A stretch of DNA of 64,000 nt from Haliclystus octoradiatus (lineage: Eukaryota > Cnidaria > Staurozoa > Stauromedusae > Haliclystidae): contig OU744454.1 of assembly GCA_916610825.1 (NCBI GenBank), positions 14,826,336-14,890,335 on the forward strand. The letters are read 5' to 3'. Positions 14,328 to 26,192 of the stretch are shown one piece after another. Every line of letters begins with the position of its first letter. Positions within the stretch are counted from its first letter, which is position 1. The position numbers were made by a program, and so were the translations under genes. The notes below the pieces were generated by a model. It made no database searches. It worked only from the letters and a program-made list of their open reading frames with translations, and was not told the origin of the DNA.

Positions 14328-14843
14328 GTTAATTCTTTATCTAATCATATTAAATTAAACCCAGATCAACAAGGTTGTTGTTTAATCTCATTTCTTTTGA
14401 CAACATTGTAATGTTTTCCACCCAAAAATGTTGCCATTTTGTATTTTGTGAAGATGACACACGAGAGGCTGGGCTTTACGTCAGTTATCCGTATCCATGA
14501 ATCTTGAATCACCATTTTATTATCCGATTAGAATCAATCAGAATTTGACTGTAAAACTAAACATTTGATGTTTGTGTTGAATTAATAAGTAAACAGGCAC
14601 ACAACCTAGCGTGAATTATTCGAATAAATAGTAAAATGATTATCACATTAAAGAATTTTCATCAATTACTATTTTTTTAAAAATACTTATTTTGCTGTAC
14701 AAAACGTTTGCTTTAGAAAAATTGAGCATAAATTTAAATATTTTGATAGAAATACACATTATTTCATATCAATTATATAGTTATTAATCTCGCGTGGTGA
14801 AAAAATCACCCATCAATTATAATTATATATATATCTATTTGAG

Positions 14844-17800
14844 CTAAAATCCAACTCGAAGTCGCATCATCCTCCCAGAATTTCCTTGGGCTCCTGTATT
14901 TTGACCAGCTTGTTTGAACACTGGTTGGCTTCGTTGCTTTTTTACATGACCTGAAATTTCAATAGAAACAACATATAGACTAACCCAATAGTATCAACTG
15001 TATATATTAGATCAGGGGTATGTTCTGTACATTATATATCAAAAACCAAGCTTGATACTAGATCATGATGGATAAGGAAGAATGCAATTCAATAAAATGC
15101 TGACTTGTCTGGTAGTTCACTGGTTAAAGTGGGAATAAACCCCCAGACTATCTTTACATATGTAGTAGAACCCGACGTGAAAAAAACAATGGCGTAATTT
15201 TTTTTTCGATCTGGAAATTATTTCTTGGTGAAAAGCGCCTTCAAAGTGGTGTTTTGACCCAAATGTCGCTGAGAAAAAAAAGGGATTGGATCTAGCTTTA
15301 TGACGACAAAGTCACAAGTCGTGCGGTTTGTCTAACAGACTCAAGAGTGGGCTGATCACGCGACGTAATCTTTGAGGTGACCTAGCTCCGAGAAGTCACG
15401 CAAAAAAAATTTCTGACAAGCCTGAGCCATGAACAAACATATAAACTGGCGAATTACGTAAAAAAGATGCAATTTGTGATTTCAGGAGCAGAATAAAATC
15501 TATTGAAACGCTCGGTCGAAATAATTTCTTGTAGCGTCATTAAGCGCGATGAATCTGATATAGATTGCGGATTAATACAAATGTCAGGCGGTGCGACTGT
15601 TCCTTTGTGACTAGTCTAGTGACACATATTAGTTACGTATTCTGTGTGACCGCAGTACTTCTCAAATCTTAATTAGTAGACACGTACCCTTCAAAATAGC
15701 TTGATCTTACGCTATATAAGTTTTAACTATTTTTAACTCTATGATCTGCAAGTTGTTCTTGAGTAAACATTTCTACAAGATATCCTTTTCATGATCTAAA
15801 TGTGAATGTAAACTGATTTGATTTGCACGGGCATGCACAGACGACTTTTCCCGGAGTATGGTACTGCAAAGTATTAATTGTACTGGAGTTGGTACTGCAA
15901 AGTATTAATTGTACTTTTTCGGATTTATTTAACTATCGGTATTACTAAATTATTATATAGACATTTTTCAACTATCATTTCAACGTTTAAGTTTGAAATT
16001 GATGTTCGTCTAGTAAAACTTAAAACATGTAATCTTATAGTTTATACGACTGTATAGATAGATATATTATACTCAATAGTCTACACTCTTAAAACTAAAA
16101 GTGTAAAAACGCACTTTTTGGTGTGTAAATGCAAAAACGAAGGGGTGTGAATGCCATTCGCACGCTTTCTGTTGCATTTACCCGCTTTTTCTGAAAATTT
16201 TACCTTGGATCATGCTTTTTACACCGCTTTCACACTATTGACCTCGTTTGGGGATTAGGCGCGGCTTGCAAAATCGTTACAGAATTTTGAAAATGGCGAA
16301 GACGAATTGTGAACTTTTCAATATATCAAACAAGTTATTATAATTTGAATCGTTTAAGACGTTGTTGTATATCCTATCTTATTACAATGGTTTTGAAAGT
16401 TCTGGTTTCATGTGCAGTGCTATTTATGGTTTATTGACATGGTTTATGTTGAAACGTATTTGCCTGAAACGGAAAGAATAAAGGAACACAAATTCCAACG
16501 AAGCTTCAAGCCTGGCCTAAACATTTCAACAGTTAATAGGCTACACACAGCGATTACAAGCTCATTTTGAAAATGAGAAATGCAATTTGTATGATATTAC
16601 TTGCTGCATGACCCACTTGCAACAATTCTAGAGTGGCTACTAGTCTAACCTGGACTACAGAACAGGAAGCTATGCTTACAGGCCGAAAGTGAATTTGTCT
16701 CTCGCTTTTACATTTTATTTGTATGGAATTTTAAAGGTAAGCAACTTTCTTTCAGACCTGGAGAGAAGCTTGTTAATCACATCATATACTAATTACTTGC
16801 TAACTGTTTTTATTTGTACACAGTTAGAATGCTCTGACTTGGCATCATGGTAGCTAAAACAGAGATCAGATATATGGCTAATTGGATGCGCAGTGACTAT
16901 TTGGTAGGCAGTTGCAGCCATTATGATTTGTTTGCGCGTGCGCAGGGTGGCAATCTCACCTTTGCGCTAAATTCAAATCAAATCAGAGTTGTCTTGGTCG
17001 ACGGTTTGAAACTATGAATCGTGGCTGATATCAAACTTATCAGACAGTCAGTCACCTTGGATGCCTTTTCGTTCAAGTTTATTTCAACCTAATGGTTTGT
17101 AATTATGTCATCTGTGTTGCTCTAAAACTTGTCAATTTGGTTGGTTTTTGTGATTCGTGCGAATGGGCTCAAGAAAGTCGAAGGCGTACCTCTAACTCTT
17201 GGAGGAATTTCTGATGTGCCTAGTTGGTTCAGGCTGTTTCTGGTTCCTATAAGCCATCAATTGATCTTACACACTATCATTATAGCAGTAAGTATTTAAC
17301 CCACTACTGTAACTGAAATCTTTATCCTGTATGCTCTAGACGAAGTCGATCGTTTGGTTTTTACATTGAACGTCTCCTAACATTTCAAGATAAATGTTTT
17401 TAGACGATTTTGCTAAAAATGCACCTTTTCCTTTCATGATATCTTTTATATCTCATTTTTATAGGTATCCAGTAAAATCATACTCAGGTAAATGTATGTT
17501 TGCCGTGTTTTAATTACTCTCAGTCTCAAACTTATCTAGCAAAAATTTTACTATGAGACTTGAAGATTAGTACTGAAAGATTAACCGTTAGTACGTTACC
17601 TTATAACGAATTCACTAGCTAGCCTATACAATACTTCACAAAATTTACAATCACTTAGGCTACCACCTAGTGAAATTACCATAGGCAGCTAGGCTGTCAA
17701 ATTGAATGTGTATAAGAGTTGAAAGAAAGTTGCCTTTGTTAATGTATGCGGTACTATTTCTGAGGGCTGACATATAATAAAACCACTCAACCAGTTTTAC

Positions 17801-19618
17801 TTCACATGAACATACATACATGCATGCTAAGTTGATCAAAATTGTTTTCTTTTTGCAGTTAGGTTTGTGATTTATTGCAATTCTTTGGAACATTGCTTAT
17901 TGCCTTTACAATCCTCTGCAAACATGTTGAATTTGAATTGCAAGAAGTACAGAAGATATACGAAATGATTTCACAAAATAAAGTATCATCAAATGATCAA
18001 TGTGACTAATAACAAGAAAGATTGTTAAGTTTGTTAATGGTTCAACCGTTCAAATCCAGTAGTCAGTCATGAAATAAAGTAAAAGGACTGCCAACATCAT
18101 CTATGTTAAAATGAAGAACGAAGAAATTAGCTAACAAGTGCTAGTCGAATAGAGTTCACCAGGATGACCTGCAGTCACGACCAATCGACGAGACGACGAT
18201 TATGTGATGTAAAACACTCTTACGCATGGTTACTTGCTTGACTGCAAATAAGAAAATCTCTTGCCTAACAAAATGACTTGGTGTCGTTCTATGTAATCAC
18301 AGAATCTAAATCTACCATATGTCAAAAGTTTTGAACTTTCATAAGGAGGCCCAATCAATATCATACATTATCGATCGACAGTCACACATATTTTCCCTCT
18401 CTAAGCCTATCTAAACCTGATATATTTGAAGTAATTATACATCACCAACATTTGAAACTGTTGTTGTGGCTATTGTTTAATCTGTCAATTGTACTTTTTT
18501 AGTGAATTTCCGACGTCTCACATAATTGTATGTTCTTATTGAAAGACAGATTCTACTTGAACAAGTTGGAGCATTGGATGACATCTATTAGTGTCATCCG
18601 ATTGATGATAGATATAATTATGTTATTTATAAATGTAGAATTGTGGAACTTCTACAAGATACGCCTGTAATCTTTGAAATAATTGTGAGTGTCTGCAAAC
18701 ACAATGTACATACAATCGTAATCATGCAGCTTGATTTATATCAATTCATTTTTTATTTACACTTGTCAACTACTTTCTTTGTTCATATTTATATTGTATA
18801 ACATTTTGCGATACCCTGTTGTGAATGGCCACCTGTTGGCGATGCACAACTCCGATCATCAGATGTAGCTGCATTTCATAGTACATTTAAATTTCTAATC
18901 AAATACTTGTTGTCAAATGATCCTACAAAAGTGTGTGATGCCTGTCAAATAGTCCTATATTATAAATGAGAGACAATCTACCTAATCTTCTGACATGGCC
19001 ACAGATCAGGATTAAAACAAATCGAAACAAAATGTATGGCTGCCTGTCATGCAATTTAATAATACCTCTATGATTATAAACAACATGCAAGTCAATACTG
19101 CAAATGATGTCTGTCAAACAGCCCTGTTGGTTAAATGGCAGGCAATCTAAGAGTAATAATTCCTTTGCCAAAATTTTTGCAGAGCAACAATATTTTACCA
19201 ACTATCCAATAGTCTAATAGACTGTCCTTCGAATTGTCCATCAGCTTCCTGGATGGGCAACCGATCTAGTAATTTTTCAGTCAAAATCAACAAATATACA
19301 TTTTATTACTTCGAGCCAAGACTGCCTGTCAAATAGTTCCGCTTCCTAAATGGTAGGCAGTGTAATAATTATTCTTTCGAAACTGCCTGTCAAATAGATC
19401 CCAGCGCTATTTGACAGGCAGTTTATGAATCGCTTGAATCAATAAAGTATGACGTATCCACTTCTGCGCATGCGTATTGGACTGCCTGTCAAATAGCCGC
19501 AGCGCTAAATGGTAGGCTGCCTGTCAAATAGTCTCAGCCAATTGGATGCTGGACTACGACTGAGACTAGATTATGTAGGCTTTCAGACCAGAAAGTGATC
19601 GACAGAATTGAAAGGCAA

Positions 19619-19657
<39 letters not shown>

Positions 19658-22600
19658 ACTTGAATTTGAATGATTAATTGGTATTTTACAATATTATATT
19701 TTAATTCATCTCAATGTTTTGATTCCCAGGCCCAATCAAAGAAAATTATATCATAACATCCATTGTAGTACACCATGTGCCACAAACTCATGGGGTATCG
19801 GTAAGTGTGAACTTTCTTACCCTATCATATGTAAATCAGAAATGGAATGCATTGAAGGATACCATGATGAAATTATGCATAGCAGTTACTTTAATTTATT
19901 GATCAAATAACATAAGATTATATATACTCAATACTAGATTACTATAACTCATAAGTACTTGCTTCATAGACTTGATAAACTTCACTGTAATAGTAGGCTA
20001 CTTGTAGGCTCAATTATTCTCTCATATCATTCAAGGGCCTATGGGACAGCTAAAATATATTGGACGGCTTTAATAGCTATAGCTATACAGATCAGAATAA
20101 TATTTATGAAATATTATAGTATTGTCATTTATAGAATTGAAACAAAGATGATGCAAAAGCCATTTGCCTCATCGTTGTTTCAATTGTATATTATGCTCTG
20201 TTTTAACAAACATTGAGCACTCCCACATACACATGTTTACCTCATATTACATTACAGTAATGCAATTTATTATTATTTTTTTGATTTTTGTGAAACTTAC
20301 TATATTGTATTGTTATTACTATCATTATCACATCTATATAGTCAATTATGGCTTTTTCATCAATATTCATAATATTAGTAACATTGAAATTAAATCGACA
20401 TGATATACAAAGGCATGATAATATATCTATGATAATAATCTGGATCTCCAAATATTATTCATGGCTGCTTAATTCATCTATACCACTGTAATGTATAATT
20501 CTTAACATCAATCAGCTGAGTTAGACCTAAATTTTCATGTTGTATTTTTTCATTTACAGCTTGCGGTATCTCTTCATTGATCATATTTTTCCAATTTATC
20601 CGCATGAAAAACTACATAGCCACTAGCAAGCCAGATCAAATAAAATCAGATTATACTATTACTTGGATGTCAGGTGAACACGATTACCAATATCGTAAAT
20701 TATCTGTAAGTACCTCTTGATATCCTCATATACGGTCAAACCTGCTTTTAATCCTTGAATGACTAAAACAGTTTATTCTTCTGAGTCTAAACCAGTTTTT
20801 TCTTTCAAATGAACCCTAATGAATCTAATTGCTGGTTGTTATATACAGGTTTCACTTCATAAACACTTTAGCTGACTACTTTGTCAGCAGTGCTTAATTT
20901 TTCAAAATAGAATGGCATTACAGAATATGGCCTTGGTTCCAAATTATTTACCACTGAATTTTATCTTAATTACATTGTACATTATTAAAATTACATATAG
21001 AGTAGTAATAACACCTACAATGCTCCAACCTATTCATTTGCCATCTATGATATATGTATCAAATTTCGTTTAGAGATTGATATAAATACAGAATGTTCAT
21101 GTTCCAAATTTCCAATCCTATATTTTACCATTTTATGTAAATTTCACTATTACAATTTCCCATTCCTAAATCCATGTGTAGTTGAAGTTTCATGCTTCTA
21201 TGTCAACTATGTCTATAAGAGTGTGTTGACAGTGACCAACATTTGCTACTAATTCTATCCATCTGTGTCATTAAAACTGAGTTGCTTGTGAATACACTTG
21301 TTTCACACGTTTGAAATTTTATTATAATTGTTTTTAATTTTCTTTTCATTTTTCATCTCCAGATTATTACATTTACTCAAACCACTGTACTGTACATCTA
21401 CATGAGGAATCGTTTTTATCTAAGTGGGATCTTATATTTATGCTCTGGTCTATAGTTCAATTTCCATTTAATTTATTCTACACTTTGGAATTTAATGCAA
21501 TTGTAAAAGTTTTTAAAAGAAATCAATAACAATCACAGGAGCATTCGCTGGCCTGTTAATTGATCAGTAATGCAATTATTCAAAACTGATACAGTACTAG
21601 CTGCTTACCTGAACAATAAAAATTATTACTGGTTGTAAAGAGAACTGCTAACTAAATTATGTAATTCTGTAATGGGTTGTATATTGTATATATCATAACA
21701 TGTATGCTTACAATTTTCACTTGAACATATTATTATAATCGTAGTATATCATTTCTGCAAATTAAATGCTTCAATAAGAATATTGAATGTTATCATTATC
21801 TGCTGCCATTTGCAATACTATGTACCGCATCAGCTTAAATAATACTACTTGTATCATGATTTCAACTGCGAATACGAAAGCAATGCCAAACAAACATTTC
21901 CTGTAAAAGTACGCTCAATTTGAGAAATATTTAGGATTGCATTTTCAACTTCTAGGGTAGTGCATTTACACCCAGTAGGGGTGTACATTTACACCCCTAA
22001 GGTGTAAATGCAAAAATTAGGGGTAAATTTTTTGCATTTGCATTTACACCCCAAAAGTGTGAATTCACACCCCAAAAGTCATGCTTTTACACTTTAATTT
22101 TTAAAGAGTGTAACAAAGTGTTCATCATTAATTCACCAAGCATTCAATATTTAAAAAACCATTGAGAATTCTTCAGTACATTACACTATAAAATTCTATA
22201 AAATATCGGAAAATAGTACAAACATGAAAGAGGGCTCGGACGTTCTTATTCAAGTTTACAGCCGTATACTAGAGCCATTAGAACTACAGTAATGCAGATT
22301 CTATCATTTGTCGGTTTTGCGGTGTATCTTCATTGCATAAATTTTTATCCTCTCTATCAAAGTTATATGATTAACAAAATTAGGGTTTTGCAATGTGAAG
22401 TCTCGTTCCTTATTTTACATACGCCACAAAATTATTTTACCAGTCTAGTATTCATTCCTTCGGCTATAAAGTAGAACATGTTAGCATCATGTCGTCACAA
22501 TCTGTAATTTATAGGATTAGTAATACAGTGCAGAAGTTACTTTGCACAAAATACCTTTCTACAGAGACGCGAAATCAGATGGACGGATTTCGCTTCTGTG

Positions 22601-23811
22601 AAAAGAGGACTATAAAACCGACGGCTATGGTGTTCTTAATAGCGTTTCCCACCATACATTATGATTTTTATCCTCAAAAGAACACTCCATTTTCAGTGCA
22701 GACATATGCTTACAACAATAAATTCTACTTAGCTAGCTTTTGTGGTCACCAGAGAATCTTTTGATATGTGTTAAATATGTGTGAGAATGATATGTCAAAA
22801 TATAATCTGTATAACGCGCGCTACGAATGAAATATTTCCTGATTTTTATTTTCTTCAAATTCGTGAACTTTAAAATCATTAAATCATCTGGAATTTTGCT
22901 ACTCTTGAGTTTATATGTTCTTCCTTACCTCAGTTTTGTGGGAGAGAAAAATAGATTGCCGTTACAGAGCTACGCCATCTCAAACGTAACATCGCGTGAT
23001 TAATCCGATCTAATGTCTATTAGAAAAACCACACGACTTGTGACTTTGTCGTCATAAAGCTAGATCCAATCCCTTTTTTTCCCTCAGCGACATTTGGGCC
23101 AAAACACCACTTTGAAGGCATTTTTCACCAAGAAATAATTTCCAGATCGAAAAAAAAATTACGCCATTGCTTTTTTCACGTCGGGTTCTACTATATATGT
23201 AAAGATAGTCTGGGGGTTTATTCCCACTTTAAATATCAAGTGGATATCATTATTTATGTTTCAAAATATTTAAGTTTGTGTTTGTTCATTTACGCCTGTG
23301 TTGCTAAGTAGGTAGCTCTATAAAATGTACTTGCAGTACAAACTACTAAATCTGAAATGTATTAAATTTGAAATTTTCTAGTTTTATGTGAGTTTACGAA
23401 TTCAAAAATTGTACCCTGTTTAAAATATGTGGAAAAAATTAAGGGGCCAGAACCAGATAGGTCTCGGCCAAAAAGTGAAGATTTGGGTGAAACCTATTAT
23501 CCAGTTCTTGTTGAATCCTATGACACATATCTGGTAGACATGGGACAAGGATACATATATAGTTGCTAAGGCAGAGTGAAGGAATACAAGAAGATTTAAT
23601 TAGAGAAGGGAGACCGTCGAAGGGAGGCCGTCGAAGCTGTGATGTGATGTGTAAAACCTACGAAGTTGAGAATTGATGAAGTTTGATAAATTCTACCATA
23701 TAAATACTCACTTTTTGCTTTGTATTTTTTCTTAGCCCATGCATCACTGTTGCTTATAAGGCATGATAAGAATAGACCAAGAAGGAGTAATATAATTAGC
23801 TGATTTTTCAT
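14844..23811 (-). CDS. Small basic secreted protein, two-exon model, unidentified
   Basis: I do not recognise the family. Exon 1 (23712-23811) encodes a start Met and a strong signal peptide (MKNQLIILLLLGLFLSCLIS) followed by DAWAKKKYKAK, and ends in phase 1 at a GTGAGT donor. A coding-looking last exon at 14844-14950 has a TTTCAG acceptor, takes phase 1 and reads HVKKQRSQPVFKQAGQNTG, then GRMMRLRVGF and stop. Joined, they give 68 residues: about 24 of signal and a ~44-residue basic mature chain with no cysteine. The 8.76-kb intron is nearly all transposon (15128-23228); without it about 0.65 kb remains. An alternative second exon at 23596-23637 also fits phase 1 and would end in RRSPFSN. The stop lies about 520 bp before the WDR44 start on the same strand. 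Joining the two exons is inference; each could belong elsewhere. Confidence 0.5.
18935..19540. repeat. Cluster of quasi-palindromic TGCCTGTCAAATAG repeats
   Basis: At least six variants of TGCCTGTCAAATAG occur, several followed after a short spacer by CTAAATGGTAGGCAGT or the true reverse complement. The best hairpin is near 19381-19424, with 16-bp arms ACTGCCTGTCAAATAG and CTATTTGACAGGCAGT. They lie inside the 6-kb nested element. Function is unknown. Confidence 0.7.
19621..19655. repeat. (AT)n microsatellite
   Basis: About 35 bp of uninterrupted AT dinucleotides inside the nested transposon. Confidence 0.95.
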
Positions 23812-26192
23812 TACTGAAAATTGAAGGCTGCAGGCTATTAAATTATTAAGTAGATCTGTGAAGTAAATACAAATATCAATGAAATGCTAAGAGGTACAAA
23901 ATTAAAAATTATTTTATATAGAAGTCAAGGTAGTATTTATTTTCAATTGTTTTTAAGACGGAAAATCATAGTAAACAAACATAATAATTATGTTGGTCAG
24001 AAAATAATTAAAACCAATGTGAACATTGGTGGTGTGAATTCTGAATTATAGATGCGTGGAATCATAGACTTCGTAGAAAATTATCAAACTACCTAACCGT
24101 AGTTCTGCAATAATGTATCAAGGTAATGAAAATTAAGGTCTCTTAGTTTATAATCAATCGTGAGCTTTCACGTGGTCTCGCTCGGCTGGTACGAAAAATG
24201 TTTTATGGGTCAGGGTGTTGTTCCAAGTTTCGAGAATAAAACGGTCGAAGCTTTATATCAAACCATGCGATATAATGAAAATTAAACCAGTGCGTCACAT
24301 GGCCTGGAATGAAAACGTATATTGAAATGATGGTTGATGATATAAAACAATAAAACCCACCTTCAGTTGCTCATATTAATACCTTTAATGACAAATTCTG
24401 ACAACAACTTGCAGAATGCCAAAACTCTTCCTCTTGAGAATTGAACACATTCAAAATGGTAACATATATATGACGTCACATTGAGGGGGCGTTACAGCGA
24501 TTGCGGTATACAGGTGGTCTTTCAAAAAAGGTAATGTAAATGAGGTAATATAACATGTTCTATGTGATATATTTTCATTAACTCTGTAAATCTATAAAAA
24601 TCTTGTAGGTTCCGAAATACTAATTAATGGTTTGTGAATTTTAATATTGATAAAATGATGATTTCTTTTTTGACTGATTGAATATCTCAGATGAATTCCA
24701 TATTTTTCAATTTTAATACCCCGGCTCCATCATCATCTAACACTATATATATAAAATCATAAAGAAAAATCAATCTAAAATAATCTAAAATATATAAAAA
24801 TTAAGTATTGGACATATTTCTATATCATAGGTTATACGTCTGCATCCTGTCAATAAAGGCCAACATTTTCAGCAATGGTCAAAAATCAAAGTTACTCTGC
24901 AAATTGCTCCAATTCCACATTCTGTATTCATGTATAGTTATAACAATTTGTAATTAAAATTCAAGACAACAAGGAGTTGAATAATATATCAAAATATAAA
25001 AAGAGACAATGCAGTTAATGATGTCAGTAATGTATCATTGTATCGCAGTACTTACATCGTCCAGAAAAGTATCTGGGAGGGGGGACTTCGAAATTTTTTA
25101 AACATGCACATTTAATTTTGAGAAATTGAACAGGACGGTAGGATTTCAAAGCAGGTGAGAATTGAGAACATATTTCAAAGATTACAGAAGAATGCTTTAA
25201 CATTTGATGCCGGTACCCGTGCTGGTGTTGATACCACCATAACAACAAAATTAAAAATTAAAATTTCAATAATGCACCAAATTGATACCATAAAATTTCA
25301 CAAAGAACAAATAAAAAGGCACCCCTACACAAATGGCACATTCCTATAAAGCAAGGGTTTAGAAGGTACACCCTTCCGGATGGAGCGAAAAAAGTAAGCA
25401 ACATTCCTGTAATGTCATTTTATTATTCTATACTAGATAGCCTACTGCTACAAGTTATTTTATGCACAAATGCAAGCATTTGGCATATAATAAAAGCCAG
25501 CCAAGCATGGTCGACAGACAATTCAAGAAAAGTAGCAAAAATATTGAAAGTCGTTTAGATTTATAACTTCATTTGAATAATATTTAAATTGTCAATATTT
25601 AATTTTAAAGTAGTAAAGATATATAATATACAATTGATTTGGAATATATGAAAGAAATATTGAACTTCATAAGTGTAATATACATTTACAAATAAAGAAA
25701 TTATTCCAATTATATATTTATATATTTATCATTAATTTATTTATAAAGTATAAATTAAATAACGATAACAACGAGACACGTCTGTGACAAACAAACAATG
25801 TAAATATGAGAAATTTTAAAAATTCTTATAAAGTTTAATTTTAATGTGTTTAAATACCTAGATGCGTTCCTTAACAAAGTACTTCGTTACAAAAACAAAT
25901 TAAATGTTCTTTTATAATTATAAATGCAAGATAATTATGTTTATAAATCAGTTCCTATAAGAAAATGCTTTTCAATATCTTATGAATACATTTGCATTAA
26001 TTATAATTACTGATGAAATAAATTAGTAGTCTTTCTTAAATCATCATTTTGAATACCATAAATTTCATGATTTATATTTATCAATCAATTCGCGCAAAAT
26101 TGTTACATGATTTAATTGTCACATGAAATAAGTCGAAAGAACATCTGCATCTTCTTTAAATATAGCTTCTAGTTTTGTATAAAGAATAATTA
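23812..26192. other. Intergenic AT-rich DNA
   Basis: Between the start of the small secreted gene and the stop codon of RAB27. I see no coding exon, RNA gene or clear transposon. The short ORFs near 25024-25349 overlap on opposite strands with no splice context. Confidence 0.55.

Larger units (their letters stand above)
16084..22110. mobile_element. ~6-kb TA-flanked element nested inside the TTAA element
   Basis: The left end CACTCTTAAAACTAAAAGTG and the reverse complement of the right end, CACTCTTTAAAAATTAAAGT, are imperfect inverted repeats. They are followed by related inward blocks of GGTGTGTAAATGCAAAA-type sequence over about 120-150 bp. A TA dinucleotide abuts both sides (16082-16083, 22111-22112), as expected for a TA-targeting transposon, though TA is weak evidence in AT-rich DNA. 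The interior has no intact transposase. Two independent MITE copies in inverted orientation are an alternative. Confidence 0.55.
15128..23228. mobile_element. TTAA-flanked DNA transposon with ~265-bp inverted ends (Kolobok or piggyBac type), interrupted
   Basis: The left end starts AGTGGGAATAAACCCCCAGA and the right end is its reverse complement. Similarity between ends runs about 265 bp (15128-15394 against about 22965-23228), strong for the first 210 bp. Exact TTAA flanks both sides (15124-15127, 23229-23232). TTAA targets are used by piggyBac and Kolobok elements; the long ends favour a Kolobok-like or non-autonomous element. Removing the inserted inner element leaves about 2.1 kb. No transposase ORF was seen. 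Confidence 0.85.

Noticed and set aside
17130..17299. Open stretch reading NGLKKVEGVPLTLGGISDVP and ending GCA before GTAAGT
   Set aside because: No start or convincing acceptor, no family match, and it lies inside a transposon; noted only as a possible relic.
22489..22764. 91-codon plus-strand ORF
   Set aside because: It lies within the right part of the TTAA transposon; no transposase motif or splice context.
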